A DNA stretch of 30,628 bases from CAIMZW01 sp037130455 (GTDB taxonomy: Bacteria > Actinomycetota > Actinomycetes > Nanopelagicales > Nanopelagicaceae). The notes under the pieces were generated by a model. The model was not told the DNA's origin, did not search any database, and saw only the letters and a list, made by a program, of their open reading frames with translations. The stretch lies in contig JBAXSZ010000014.1 in assembly GCA_037130455.1 (NCBI GenBank), forward strand, positions 1-30,628. The letters run 5' to 3'. Shown piece after piece: positions 1 through 8,317 of the stretch (the first letter of the stretch is position 1; each line of letters begins with the position of its first letter). Position numbers and translations under genes: made by a program.

Positions 1-46
1 TGGTACTGCAAGGGGGACCTTGTGGGAGAGTAGATCGCCGCCGGAC
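1..46 (+). rRNA. rrf: 5S ribosomal RNA, 3' end only
   Basis: The first bases match the 3' part of an actinobacterial 5S rRNA: a GGTACTGCA-like segment, then TGTGGGAGAGTAG and the closing CGCCGCCGGAC. The 5' part lies outside the window, so a ribosomal RNA operon probably ends here. The exact 3' end is uncertain by a few bases. A strong terminator follows within about 10 bases, as expected for the end of an rRNA operon. Confidence 0.92.
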
Positions 47-56
47 ATCATTTACT

Positions 57-86
57 AAGGACCATCCTTCGGGGTGGTCCTTTTTT
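57..86 (+). terminator. Rho-independent terminator of the rRNA operon
   Basis: An 11-bp stem (AAGGACCATCC with GGGTGGTCCTT, one G-T pair) closes on a TTCG tetraloop and runs into six T residues. This is a textbook intrinsic terminator just after the 5S gene. It separates rRNA transcription from the protein genes downstream. Confidence 0.95.
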
Positions 87-197
87 ATTGTAATGGCAGT
101 TTCTCGGGAATTGACCGGCCAGATTAACAGGCCCAAGTTCTTCACATCTTGTTGTAGCGCTGATTCTGACACGAGGGGAAATGTTCAGACTTCGGGA

Positions 198-536
198 ATG
201 AAACCTTCCGATCTGATCACACCAACTACAGCAATTAATCAAGTTTTTCTGGTCGGGAAAGTGAACTCTCCCGGAGTTGAGAAAACTCTGCCTAGTGGTG
301 ATTGCGTTGTTGAATTTAGAATTTTGGTTGATCGAGAAAAGCCTCGAGGTAAGAAGCGAGAGGTAGATGTGTTGGATATTGCCACATGGAATACCCGGCT
401 GCGTAAACGGGCACTTTCCTTGCAACTGGATGAGTGGGTAGAAATTGAAGGATCGTTGCGTCGTCGATTTTGGCGTGGACCGGCTGGACTTGCGAGCCGC
501 TGGCAAGTCGAAGCAAGCGAGGTTCGTCGCATTTAG
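198..536 (+). CDS. Single-stranded DNA-binding protein-like (OB fold)
   Basis: A 112-residue protein resembling the short SSB-like proteins of actinobacteria. Visible SSB features are the opening NQVFLVGKV strand, the segment LPSGDCVVEFRILVDRE, then a VLDIATWNTRLR segment and VEIEGSLRRRFWR, in the order of an OB fold. It lacks the long Gly/Pro-rich tail and acidic tip of canonical SSB, so a housekeeping SSB role is doubtful; an accessory ssDNA-binding role is inferred. The frame is open back to 93, but those residues look non-native, and the ATG at 198 is the first sensible start. About 110 bases of untranslated sequence separate it from the rRNA terminator; no clear promoter was found there. 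It is first in a run that continues through xerD. Confidence 0.8.
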   Translation: MKPSDLITPTTAINQVFLVGKVNSPGVEKTLPSGDCVVEFRILVDREKPRGKKREVDVLDIATWNTRLRKRALSLQLDEWVEIEGSLRRRFWRGPAGLASRWQVEASEVRRI

Positions 537-549
537 ATACGGTTAGCAC

Positions 550-870
550 ATGGCACAAGATATTTTTTCTTCATTGAAGAATTACGCAAATAAACTTTCC
601 GGAGGCGAGAAGACTCCCGCCGAGATGGCTAACGCCCTAAAGTCCTGGCTCGAGGAGAGCGGGGAGATGATCAAAGAGAAAATTGAAAGCGAGATTGAAA
701 CTGCTGCTGCACGTATGGGATTTGTTCGACAAGATGATCTTGACGAGATCCTCGCCCGAATAGCTGAACTGGAATCTCGAAACGCACCACAGGCAACCAA
801 AAAGGCTACGGCAAAGCCAGCGACTAAGCCTGCTGCGAAGAAGAGTGCAACCAAAAAGATTGCGAAGTAA
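550..870 (+). CDS. Small coiled-coil protein with Lys/Ala-rich tail (phasin/UbiK-like)
   Basis: A 106-residue hypothetical protein starting 13 bases after the SSB-like gene. Residues 1-75 are charged and probably helical; the segment GFVRQDDLDEILARIAELE recalls the coiled coil of the BMFP/UbiK and phasin-related families. From about residue 80 the tail is almost only K, A, T and P (TKKATAKPATKPAAKK and similar), like the basic tails of histone H1-like and HupB-type nucleoid proteins. The family is not certain. What is seen is an oligomerising helix joined to a polycationic tail; binding of nucleic acid or another polyanion is an inference. No signal peptide or membrane segment is present. Confidence 0.8.
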   Translation: MAQDIFSSLKNYANKLSGGEKTPAEMANALKSWLEESGEMIKEKIESEIETAAARMGFVRQDDLDEILARIAELESRNAPQATKKATAKPATKPAAKKSATKKIAK

Positions 871-874
871 TTAG

Positions 875-1006
875 ATGATAGAAATCGGGCAGATCAAGGA
901 TTTAATCGATTCCGTGAGTCAGCTGCCATTGGAAGAACACTGTAATCGCTTCGATGAAGTTCATACGCAACTTCAGGCCGCTCTTTCTGAAGTTGATGGG
1001 ATTTAA
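875..1006 (+). CDS. 43-residue conserved-looking small protein upstream of tlyA
   Basis: ATG at 875 to TAA at 1006 encodes 43 residues, beginning MIEIGQIKDLIDSVSQLP and ending LQAALSEVDGI. It starts 4 bases after the preceding stop and ends 19 bases before tlyA, so it sits in line in the operon. The pattern LPLEEHxxxFDEVHxxLQAAL resembles a small protein often found just before tlyA in actinobacteria (recalled, not searched). It is predicted to be a short helical hairpin with no membrane segment. Function is unknown. It is short enough for automatic gene callers to miss. Confidence 0.72.
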   Translation: MIEIGQIKDLIDSVSQLPLEEHCNRFDEVHTQLQAALSEVDGI

Positions 1007-1025
1007 TAGGTAGCGTTATCTGACT

Positions 1026-1814
1026 ATGAAAACACGACTAGATGCTGAACTTGTCCGCCGCGGCTTGGCTAGATCCAGGGACCATGCGGCCGATTTGATT
1101 GAATCTAGATCAGTCCTGGTCATTGGTATTCCTGCTTCAAAACCGGCGACCCAAGTGGATGCTGAAACTTCCATTACCATTCAAGGTGATCGCGATGATT
1201 TCGTATCACGTGGCGGTCATAAATTGGCTGGCGCTCTGGATGCATTCCCCGAAATTAACGTCGCTGGGAAACGAGCACTTGATGCTGGGGCATCTACGGG
1301 CGGTTTCACCGATGTGCTTTTGAAGCGCGATGTGGCATCTGTGGTGGCGGTCGATGTTGGTTACGGTCAACTGGCGTGGGAGTTACGCCAAGATCCCCGA
1401 GTCCAGATTTTGGATCGCACCAATGTTCGGCATCTAACAATTGAACAGATTGGTGATCCAGTCGATTTGATCGTCGCCGACCTTTCCTTTATCTCTCTTA
1501 CCTTAGTCTTACCTGCGCTGGTTTCAGTTTCTAGAAGTGCTGCTGATTTCTTGGTCATGGTCAAGCCGCAATTTGAAGTGGGTCGGGAAAAATTAGGCGC
1601 TGGTGGAGTAGTTAGGGATCCTCTTCTTCGAAGAGCTGCAGTTAAAGATGTAGCAGATTCAGCTTATGACATGGGGCTAGGTTGCAAGGGCGTTGTGGCT
1701 AGCTCATTGCCTGGCCCGGCTGGAAATGTTGAATATTTTCTCTGGTTGCAACGGGGAGCCGAAGAAATTTCGGAACAGGAACTTGATCACGCGATCTCCG
1801 AAGGTCCGCAGTAA
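1026..1814 (+). CDS. tlyA: 16S/23S rRNA (cytidine-2'-O)-methyltransferase TlyA
   Basis: 262 residues. An N-terminal S4 RNA-binding domain (about 3-60, RLDAELVRRGLARSR) precedes a FtsJ-like SAM-dependent methyltransferase domain. The SAM loop DAGASTGGFTD is at 86-96. A likely K-D-K-E catalytic tetrad is visible as K66, D152 (ADLSFISL), K180 (MVKPQFEVG) and E236. The length and the intact N-terminal start match the long type II form, which in mycobacteria methylates both 16S and 23S rRNA and determines capreomycin susceptibility; this substrate range is inferred from length. The stop overlaps the nadK start (TAATG), implying translational coupling. tlyA-nadK-recN is a conserved actinobacterial order. 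Confidence 0.95.
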   Translation: MKTRLDAELVRRGLARSRDHAADLIESRSVLVIGIPASKPATQVDAETSITIQGDRDDFVSRGGHKLAGALDAFPEINVAGKRALDAGASTGGFTDVLLKRDVASVVAVDVGYGQLAWELRQDPRVQILDRTNVRHLTIEQIGDPVDLIVADLSFISLTLVLPALVSVSRSAADFLVMVKPQFEVGREKLGAGGVVRDPLLRRAAVKDVADSAYDMGLGCKGVVASSLPGPAGNVEYFLWLQRGAEEISEQELDHAISEGPQ

Positions 1815-2671
1815 TGTCGGTTTTCAATCGCCAAGTACTTCTGGTAATTCATCCCACTAAGAAGGAAGCGCACGAATTCGCTATCGAATTAGCGGCGGCC
1901 CTTGCTGTTAAGGGAATATCTGTCCTCACCAATTCTCTGCTTGCACTTCCTGGCATGGCACCATTGAAATCCATCGAGAATTTGGAAGCAGCAATTGTCT
2001 TAGGTGGAGATGGAACTATTTTGCGAGCGGCGGAGCTGCTCCATGGTCACGCAATTCCTATCTTAGGAATAAACCTTGGCAACGTTGGCTTCCTAGCAGA
2101 AGTAACTCAGCCTCCCATGTCTAAAATCGTCGAAGCTATCGTGGCGCGGGAATTGAAGAGCGAACCTCGGTTAACTTTGCATTTTGACATTATTCGAGCT
2201 GGAGAAGTTGTTCAATCGGGGTGGGCGCTCAACGAAGTCACCATTGATCGAAATACCGACCAAATGGTTCAACTTTTCCTTCAAATCGATGGTCGTCCCC
2301 TTTCCAGGTGGGGATGCGATGGTGTTATCTGCGCTACGCCAACGGGTTCAACTGCTTATGCATTCTCAGCTGGTGGCCCGGTCATGTGGCCCGAAGTCAG
2401 TGCTTTTGTGCTTTTGCCACTTGCGGCTCATGCGCTCTTTTCGCGGCCGATGGTCGTCTCTCCAGATTCACAAATAGTGATTGATGTTGAATCCCATCAG
2501 GCACATCTATCGGCAGATGGAATGCGTAGACATCCACTAGAACAGAATGACCGAGTAGTTCTCACTCGGGATTCGCAGAGTGTTTACTTGGCGCATATGG
2601 AAGATGCCGTATTTACCGATCGCTTAGTTGCAAAATTTAGATTGCCCATCGAAGGCTGGCGCGGTGAGTGA
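1814..2671 (+). CDS. nadK: NAD kinase
   Basis: 285 residues. NadK phosphorylates NAD to NADP in the cytoplasm. Signature motifs are present: GGDGT at 64-68 with ILRA following, GINLGNVGFLAE near 85-96, the NE pair at 140-141, and DGVICATPTGSTAY at 169-182. Length is normal for the family. It begins on the ATG that overlaps the tlyA stop and its last 8 bases overlap the start of recN, so tlyA, nadK and recN are almost certainly co-transcribed and translationally coupled. No missing residue or truncation was seen. Confidence 0.96.
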   Translation: MSVFNRQVLLVIHPTKKEAHEFAIELAAALAVKGISVLTNSLLALPGMAPLKSIENLEAAIVLGGDGTILRAAELLHGHAIPILGINLGNVGFLAEVTQPPMSKIVEAIVARELKSEPRLTLHFDIIRAGEVVQSGWALNEVTIDRNTDQMVQLFLQIDGRPLSRWGCDGVICATPTGSTAYAFSAGGPVMWPEVSAFVLLPLAAHALFSRPMVVSPDSQIVIDVESHQAHLSADGMRRHPLEQNDRVVLTRDSQSVYLAHMEDAVFTDRLVAKFRLPIEGWRGE

Positions 2672-4385
2672 AAACTCCTCGCTTGAAGAGATCACAATTC
2701 GAGGACTGGGAGTCATCGATTCTGCCAGCATCGAACTCAAAGGTGGCTTAACTGTTTTAACCGGCGAAACTGGAGCCGGCAAGACTATGGTTCTTACGGC
2801 TCTGTCATTAATTTTGGGCGCTAAATCAGATATCGATCTGATTCGCAAAGGGGAAGAGCGCGCAACAATCAGTGGAAAGTTTCATATCTCTTCCAAGCTA
2901 TCCGCTGAGCTTGTCGAAAATGGCGCAGATATTGAAGATAATTCAGTAATTATTTCGAGAACAATTTCGACTTCGGGAAAGTCGCGCGCCTTGCTCGGTG
3001 GCAACCTGGTAAATAATCAGCAGATAATCAACCTCGCTGATTCGCTCATTGAAATTCATGCTCAATCCAATACCGCTCGTCTGGCCAAACCCCACATTCA
3101 ACGTCAACTTCTAGATGACTTTGCCCAGAATTCATTCCTTCTTTCCAGCTATTCCGATATTTATTCGCAATATCTGGACTTGTCTGGGCGTATCGCGGAT
3201 TTAAAAAAGCGGATGTTACAACGGGATCAAGAAGTTGAGGAGATTAAGCAATTCATAGAAGACTTCACAAAAGTAAATCCAGAATCTGGCGAGATTGAAT
3301 CCATCGAAGAGGAAATTGTTAAGTTAAGTTCGGTGGAGTTACTCCATGAAGAGATATCTAAAACTTTGACGCTATTAGAGGATGAAGAAACTTCTATCTT
3401 TAACATGATGCAGCAGGGCAGAAAGTCTCTGGATCTAACTCGGGGCAAAGATTCACTATTGGATGAAATTTCCGAAAAATATTCAGATGCTCTTTTCGCA
3501 ATGCAGGAAGTTTCCGGCTCGCTTGCAAGTTACCTCATGAATTTAGAAGCCGATCCAATACGTTTTGACTTTTTGCAAAATCGGAAATCCTCCATTAACT
3601 CACTATTGAAAAAGTATGGAAAAGGCAGCGATCGAGCCATTGCCTATGAAGAGCTCGTTCGGGAGGGCCAAGCAGCACAACTGCGACTTGAGGATCTCAC
3701 TGGTGGAGATACCAGGATCCATGACATGGAAAAAGAATTGAAAGTTCTTTTTGGAGCTCTTGCCAAGTCAGCAGGTGTTCTTTCCTCATCGCGCCAAGCT
3801 GCAGCAAAAGATTTCTCTCGCTTAGTCTCGGATGAATTAACTGCGCTATCTATGCCCAATGCACAATTGGATATCCGGGTCAATACCGACCCTGGGCTTA
3901 ATATTTCAGCTTTTTCGACCTCTGGCTTGGATGAAGTCGGCATTTTTTTCACTGCGCACAAGGATGGCAACTTTCTCTCGTTGGGCAAAGTGGCCAGCGG
4001 TGGTGAAATGTCTCGCACTATGTTGGCAATTGAGGTAGTTCTGGCCGAACGCGCCCCGTTGGGAACCTATATTTTCGATGAGGTAGATGCAGGAGTAGGC
4101 GGCAAAGCAGCGGTCGAGGTAGGACGAAGGCTGGCGCAGTTAGCCAAAAGCTCTCAAGTGATTGTGGTCACTCACCTTGCCCAAGTTGCGGCCTGGGCTG
4201 ACAACCATCTAGTCGTTCAGAAAAATGAAACTGGATCGGTTACCCAAAGCGATGTAATGGAGATTGTTGGCAAGGATAGAGAAGTGGAAATTGCCCGAAT
4301 GCTCTCTGGCCAAGAAGATTCGGCTGTGGCCCGGGAACACGCCGCTGAACTGCTCAAGTTAGTCCATGAATCGATGATAAGTTAG
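2664..4385 (+). CDS. recN: DNA repair protein RecN
   Basis: 573 residues counted from the GTG at 2664. RecN is an SMC-like ATPase acting at double-strand breaks. The Walker A motif GETGAGKT is at 34-41, long coiled coils fill the middle, the ABC signature ASGGE is near 444-448, and Walker B with the D-loop (IFDEVDAGVGG) is near 470-480, followed by VVTHLAQVAA. An in-frame ATG at 2628 would add 12 residues read from within nadK. The GTG gives the expected RecN beginning (LEEITIRGLGVID) and has a GAAGG about 8 bases upstream, so it is preferred. The start overlaps nadK by 8 bases. Confidence 0.95.
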   Translation: MSENSSLEEITIRGLGVIDSASIELKGGLTVLTGETGAGKTMVLTALSLILGAKSDIDLIRKGEERATISGKFHISSKLSAELVENGADIEDNSVIISRTISTSGKSRALLGGNLVNNQQIINLADSLIEIHAQSNTARLAKPHIQRQLLDDFAQNSFLLSSYSDIYSQYLDLSGRIADLKKRMLQRDQEVEEIKQFIEDFTKVNPESGEIESIEEEIVKLSSVELLHEEISKTLTLLEDEETSIFNMMQQGRKSLDLTRGKDSLLDEISEKYSDALFAMQEVSGSLASYLMNLEADPIRFDFLQNRKSSINSLLKKYGKGSDRAIAYEELVREGQAAQLRLEDLTGGDTRIHDMEKELKVLFGALAKSAGVLSSSRQAAAKDFSRLVSDELTALSMPNAQLDIRVNTDPGLNISAFSTSGLDEVGIFFTAHKDGNFLSLGKVASGGEMSRTMLAIEVVLAERAPLGTYIFDEVDAGVGGKAAVEVGRRLAQLAKSSQVIVVTHLAQVAAWADNHLVVQKNETGSVTQSDVMEIVGKDREVEIARMLSGQEDSAVAREHAAELLKLVHESMIS

Positions 4386-4391
4386 CACTCC

Positions 4392-6032
4392 GTGACTACC
4401 TCTCATGTGACCAAACATTTATTCGTCACTGGAGGCGTCGCCTCTAGTTTAGGAAAAGGCCTTACCGCCTCCAGCATTGGACGGCTATTGCGTGCCCGAG
4501 GAATTCGGGTGACGATGCAAAAACTGGACCCGTATATCAATGTCGATCCAGGCACCATGAACCCATTCCAACATGGCGAGGTCTTTGTCACCGATGATGG
4601 TTCGGAAACCGATCTAGATATTGGGCATTATGAGCGTTTCCTCGACACCAACCTGCATGGTTTTGCCAACGTCACCACTGGACAGATCTACTCCAGCGTT
4701 ATCTCAAAAGAGCGTCGTGGCGAATATTTGGGAGACACGGTCCAAGTTATTCCGCACATCACCAACGAAATCAAAGAGCGAATTCGCGCTATGGCGGGAC
4801 CGGAAATCGATATTGTTATCACCGAAGTTGGCGGCACTGTCGGCGATATTGAGTCATTGCCTTTCCTGGAGGCGGCCCGGCAAATTCGCCAGGATGTTGG
4901 TCGGGAAAATGTTTTCTATCTCCACGTTTCACTTGTTCCATACATCGGTCCTTCTGGTGAACTCAAGACCAAGCCAACGCAGCACAGCGTGGCTGCGCTT
5001 CGTTCCATAGGCATTGCGCCGGATGCGATCGTCATCCGCTCAGATCGCGAAATTCCGGACGGGGTAAAGCGGAAGATCTCTTCTATGTGCGATGTTGATT
5101 TAGAAGCGGTTGTTGCAGCGGTTGATGCCCCATCGATTTATGACATTCCCAAAGTTCTTCACTCTGAAGGCCTTGATGCGTACATCGTCCGTAGATTGGG
5201 GCTGCGTTTTGCCGATGTCGCTTGGGGCGTGTGGGGGGAGTTGCTGGAACGAGTACACCATCCTGCTCATGCGGTAACAGTTGCGCTCGTTGGAAAATAT
5301 GTCGATCTACCTGATGCTTATCTATCGGTAACGGAAGCACTACGAGCCGGCGGCTTTGCTAACAACGCCCGAGTCAACATTAAGTGGGTTGCCAGCGATG
5401 AGTGCGATACTCCGGAAGGTGCCCAAGAGAAACTCTCTGATGTGGATGCAGTGTGTGTCCCTGGCGGGTTTGGCGTTCGAGGCATCGAAGGAAAACTCGG
5501 CGCACTTCGTTACGCGAGAGAGCACAAGATCCCGACTCTGGGCCTATGCCTAGGGTTGCAGTGCATGGTTATCGAAGCAGCAAGAAATCTTGCCGGTATT
5601 ACTGATGCCAATTCATCGGAGTTCGATCCAGAAACTGCACATCCTGTAATTGCCACCATGGCCGATCAATTGGAAATCGTGGCTGGCAAGGGAGATATGG
5701 GCGGAACCATGAGATTGGGGCTATATCCTGCCGTTCTTACTGCTGGTTCGATCGTCGCAGAAACATACGGATCTACGGAGATTTCTGAACGCCATCGCCA
5801 TCGCTATGAAGTAAACAACCGTTATCGTGAAGAAATTGCCGCCACCGGATTGGCATTCACTGGCCTCTCTCCAGATGGTCACTTAGTGGAATTTGTTGAA
5901 CTACCACAGAATATTCATCCTTACTATGTTGGAACTCAAGCACACCCAGAGTTCCTCTCGCGGCCAACTCGTCCACATCCATTATTTATCGGTCTCATCG
6001 CAGCGGCTCTTGCTCGTCATGAAATCCGATAG
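4392..6032 (+). CDS. pyrG: CTP synthase
   Basis: 546 residues, starting on a GTG 6 bases after recN. PyrG aminates UTP to CTP using glutamine and ATP. The synthetase domain opens with FVTGGVASSLGKG at 11-23. The C-terminal class I glutamine amidotransferase domain shows the nucleophile Cys386 (LGLCLGLQ) and the His518/Glu520 pair (AHPEF). Length is typical. No strong Shine-Dalgarno sequence precedes the GTG; coupling to recN translation is likely. The last 14 bases overlap the xerD start. It supplies CTP to, among others, the CDP-lipid step at 14538. Confidence 0.97.
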   Translation: MTTSHVTKHLFVTGGVASSLGKGLTASSIGRLLRARGIRVTMQKLDPYINVDPGTMNPFQHGEVFVTDDGSETDLDIGHYERFLDTNLHGFANVTTGQIYSSVISKERRGEYLGDTVQVIPHITNEIKERIRAMAGPEIDIVITEVGGTVGDIESLPFLEAARQIRQDVGRENVFYLHVSLVPYIGPSGELKTKPTQHSVAALRSIGIAPDAIVIRSDREIPDGVKRKISSMCDVDLEAVVAAVDAPSIYDIPKVLHSEGLDAYIVRRLGLRFADVAWGVWGELLERVHHPAHAVTVALVGKYVDLPDAYLSVTEALRAGGFANNARVNIKWVASDECDTPEGAQEKLSDVDAVCVPGGFGVRGIEGKLGALRYAREHKIPTLGLCLGLQCMVIEAARNLAGITDANSSEFDPETAHPVIATMADQLEIVAGKGDMGGTMRLGLYPAVLTAGSIVAETYGSTEISERHRHRYEVNNRYREEIAATGLAFTGLSPDGHLVEFVELPQNIHPYYVGTQAHPEFLSRPTRPHPLFIGLIAAALARHEIR

Positions 6033-6942
6033 CGATCGCGTTTTCGAGTATCTGAATTACCTTGCTGTTGAAAAAGCTCTTGCCGCCAACACTTTGATCG
6101 CTTATCGAAAAGACCTTGGGCGCTTTCTGGATTTTGCCCAGAGCAATGGTTTTCATTTTGATGAGCTCAATGTAGAAATCATGTCAGAGTTTGTTGCTTG
6201 GTTGCGCGGGAAAAATTCTGATTTCCCACCACTTTCTGAAGCCTCCATATCTCGAATGGTGGTTTCGATTCGGAATTTTGTGAAATTTGATTCACGGGAA
6301 AGTGGCAAAACCAATCCCATTCAAGATTTTCATCCACCGAAAATTCCTAAGCGGCTTCCCAAGTCCTTAACTGTTGCTGAAATTGATCAACTCATTTCAC
6401 ATGCTTCTAACAAGGAAGACCCAATAACGCTCCGAGATCTTGCTCTCATTGAATTTCTCTACGCGACAGGTGCGCGAATAAGTGAAGTACTCAATTTAAC
6501 TGTGGCAGATATTTCTTCCATTCATGACGATGGGGGATTCGCAGTAAAACTCAAAGGTAAAGGCGGAAAGGAACGAATTGTTCCGGTTGGTTCTTTTGCC
6601 CGAACCGCTTTGGGAGATTACTTAATTCGCACCCGGCCCTTACTTGTAAGGAGCGCTGCCAATAACTGGCTTTTTCTTAACCTACGCGGCCAAAAATTAA
6701 GTCGTCAAAGTGCCTGGCAAATAATTTCTGACGTTGCCGATCGTGCCAAGATTTCCAGAGAAGTTACCCCTCATGCACTGCGGCACTCGTTTGCCACCCA
6801 TCTTTTAGATGGTGGCGCCGATATTCGAGTCGTACAAGAGTTATTAGGACATTCCTCGGTCACGACTACGCAAATTTATACTCTCGTCACGATTGATAAA
6901 TTGCGAGAAAGTTACGCAATGGCGCATCCACGCGCCAAATAG
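6019..6942 (+). CDS. xerD: Tyrosine recombinase XerD
   Basis: 307 residues from the ATG at 6019, which overlaps the end of pyrG by 14 bases. The frame is open further upstream inside pyrG, but MKSDSDRVFEYLNYL is the natural start for this family. An N-terminal core-binding SAM-like domain (about 5-90) is followed by the catalytic domain, with R153 (GARISE), K181 (KGKGGKER), H252 and R255 (HALRHSFATH), H278 (LLGHSS) and nucleophile Y287 (QIYT). It resolves chromosome dimers at dif together with XerC, which is not in this window. The position next to pyrG and near parA-scpAB matches the actinobacterial xerD neighbourhood, which argues against a phage integrase. Confidence 0.94.
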   Translation: MKSDSDRVFEYLNYLAVEKALAANTLIAYRKDLGRFLDFAQSNGFHFDELNVEIMSEFVAWLRGKNSDFPPLSEASISRMVVSIRNFVKFDSRESGKTNPIQDFHPPKIPKRLPKSLTVAEIDQLISHASNKEDPITLRDLALIEFLYATGARISEVLNLTVADISSIHDDGGFAVKLKGKGGKERIVPVGSFARTALGDYLIRTRPLLVRSAANNWLFLNLRGQKLSRQSAWQIISDVADRAKISREVTPHALRHSFATHLLDGGADIRVVQELLGHSSVTTTQIYTLVTIDKLRESYAMAHPRAK

Positions 6943-6943
6943 A

Positions 6944-6958
6944 AAACCTTATCGGTTT
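6944..6958. terminator. Possible weak hairpin between convergent genes
   Basis: Between xerD and the convergent gene lies AAACC-TTATC-GGTTT, a 5-bp stem with a 5-base loop. On the minus strand it is followed by TCTATTT, on the plus strand by ATCTG. The stem is short and AT-rich, so it is at best a weak terminator, more plausible for the leftward transcript. Confidence 0.25.
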
Positions 6959-7373
6959 ATCTGCCTCGTAATCGTCTGGCCAAAATGCTTTGGTCGCCTT
7001 TGGTTTCTAAATCTGCAATCACAATTGCCAATGATTCTCTAACGATGCGACCTCGATCTACAGCCAACCCAAGATCCCCGCGAAGCGCCAACCTGGCTTG
7101 CTCTAGATCGTAGAGTTCCTCGGGGGAGAGATACACGGTGATTTTCTCATCATGGCGTTCGCGACCGCTCGGAGAACGATCGAAAGAATTTACCCGTCGG
7201 CGAGGCGTTTGCCGAACTGATTTTGTCGTAGCTGGAGTTACAGGAGTATTGGGTACATCTGAGATCGCCTGTGGCTCTACTGATGGTGCAGAAACAGGTG
7301 TGGGGACAGCGCTGAGTGTGGTTGTTGTTCTAAATAATTCATCTGCTCCAGGAAGACTGACGCGACGACTCAT
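6957..7373 (-). CDS. ParA-linked ribbon-helix-helix-like protein
   Basis: 138 residues. The first 60 or so are Pro/Thr/Val/Ser-rich and probably disordered. A basic stretch (TPRRRVNSFDR) follows. Residues about 73-135 (EKITVYLSPEELYDLEQAR, then VDRGRIVRESLAIVIADLE) look like a ribbon-helix-helix DNA-binding domain: one beta strand and two helices. The start overlaps the parA stop by 4 bases (ATGA), so the two form one operon. Similar proteins sit beside this ParA in other actinobacteria (recalled). By analogy with ParA/ParG-type pairs it could be the DNA-binding partner or autorepressor of the ParA. That role is inferred; no family function is claimed. Confidence 0.78.
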   Translation of the reverse strand: MSRRVSLPGADELFRTTTTLSAVPTPVSAPSVEPQAISDVPNTPVTPATTKSVRQTPRRRVNSFDRSPSGRERHDEKITVYLSPEELYDLEQARLALRGDLGLAVDRGRIVRESLAIVIADLETKGDQSILARRLRGR

Positions 7374-8281
7374 TTGGTGCCTCCAATAGAAATAAGTTCT
7401 CGAGCTAATCGGCGGTAGGCAGAAGCGCCTGAGGAAGAGCTAGCGTATGAAGTAATCGGCTCACCCTTTACTGTGGATTCGGAGAAGCGAACCGTTCTTC
7501 CAATAATGGTGTCGAAGACATGTTCTGGAAAAGCCTCAGAGATTCGTTCCAAGACATCACGGCTATGCACGGTTTTTCGATCAAACATCGTGGGCAAGAT
7601 CCCAATCAATTTCAGTTCAGGGTTGGTGTTTTTCTGAACTTTGCCGATGATGTCACTAAGCAAGGCCACGCCACGAAGCGCAAAATATTCGCACTCTAAG
7701 GGGACGATCACGCCATCCGAGGCGGTTAGCGCGTTGATGGTAAGTAGCCCAAGTGATGGCTGACAATCAATCAGAATTACGTCGTAATCGGCCTTGACGG
7801 GTTCAATAACTCGCTTGAGTATCTGCTCCCGGGCAATGACATTCATTAGCCCCCCTTCAGCGCCAGCCAAGTCTTCATGGCTTGGAATCATGTCCATACC
7901 CGGGACGCTGGTTTTGAGAAGAAAGTCTTCAATCTTTGTGGACTCATCCATCATTAAGTTGTAGATGGATCCCTCAAGTCGATTGGTGGCAACGCCAACG
8001 CCGACCGATAACGAATGCTGGGGATCAAAATCGATGAGCAAAACCCGACGACCTAACTCGGCAAGGGCCGCGCCCAAGTTGATGGTCGTGGTGGTCTTAC
8101 CGACGCCACCTTTTTGATTCACGACGGAGATGACGGTCGCTTCGCCAGCAGTTGCCATCGCCACGGTTTCAGGTACTTCTCTTGGGGGCAGGTTTAATAC
8201 CGATGAAGTGGTTGCTACTTCGTCATCCCGATTTGTCGACTTAGCGTCGAATCGAGAAACCTCTGAATTGCTTTTCGCCAT
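7370..8281 (-). CDS. ParA-family ATPase (PldP-like)
   Basis: 303 residues. A disordered N-terminus of about 45 residues precedes a deviant Walker A motif KGGVGKT (57-63), LLIDFDPQHS (81-90) and the Walker B region LIDCQPSLG. This is the MinD/ParA fold. Its place next to scpAB, away from a parB gene or an origin, matches the second ParA-like protein of actinobacteria (PldP in Corynebacterium, Rv1708 in Mycobacterium), not the origin-segregating ParA. It overlaps the RHH-like gene downstream and is divergent from scpA with a 60-base gap. A cell division or nucleoid positioning role is known for PldP and inferred here. It probably starts on a leaderless transcript. Confidence 0.9.
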   Translation of the reverse strand: MAKSNSEVSRFDAKSTNRDDEVATTSSVLNLPPREVPETVAMATAGEATVISVVNQKGGVGKTTTTINLGAALAELGRRVLLIDFDPQHSLSVGVGVATNRLEGSIYNLMMDESTKIEDFLLKTSVPGMDMIPSHEDLAGAEGGLMNVIAREQILKRVIEPVKADYDVILIDCQPSLGLLTINALTASDGVIVPLECEYFALRGVALLSDIIGKVQKNTNPELKLIGILPTMFDRKTVHSRDVLERISEAFPEHVFDTIIGRTVRFSESTVKGEPITSYASSSSGASAYRRLARELISIGGTK

Positions 8282-8287
8282 GGTCGG

Positions 8288-8317
8288 ACTCTAACGGCGC
8301 TTCGATTACGCTGGCAA
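8288..8317 (-). promoter_or_regulatory. Promoter of parA
   Basis: Reading leftward, a -35 TTGCCA (8312-8317, five of six matches to TTGACA), an 18-base spacer and a -10 TAGAGT (8288-8293) lead to the parA ATG. Only 6 bases separate the -10 from the start codon, so transcription should begin at or very near the A of ATG. No Shine-Dalgarno sequence is present. Confidence 0.55.

Noticed and set aside
48..506. 152-residue minus-strand frame opposite the SSB-like gene
   Set aside because: It would cross the rRNA terminator and is antisense to a protein with recognisable SSB motifs.
6019..6942. Tyrosine recombinase as evidence for an integrated element
   Set aside because: Length, motifs and the pyrG/parA/scpAB context identify a housekeeping XerD; no attachment sites or phage genes are near.
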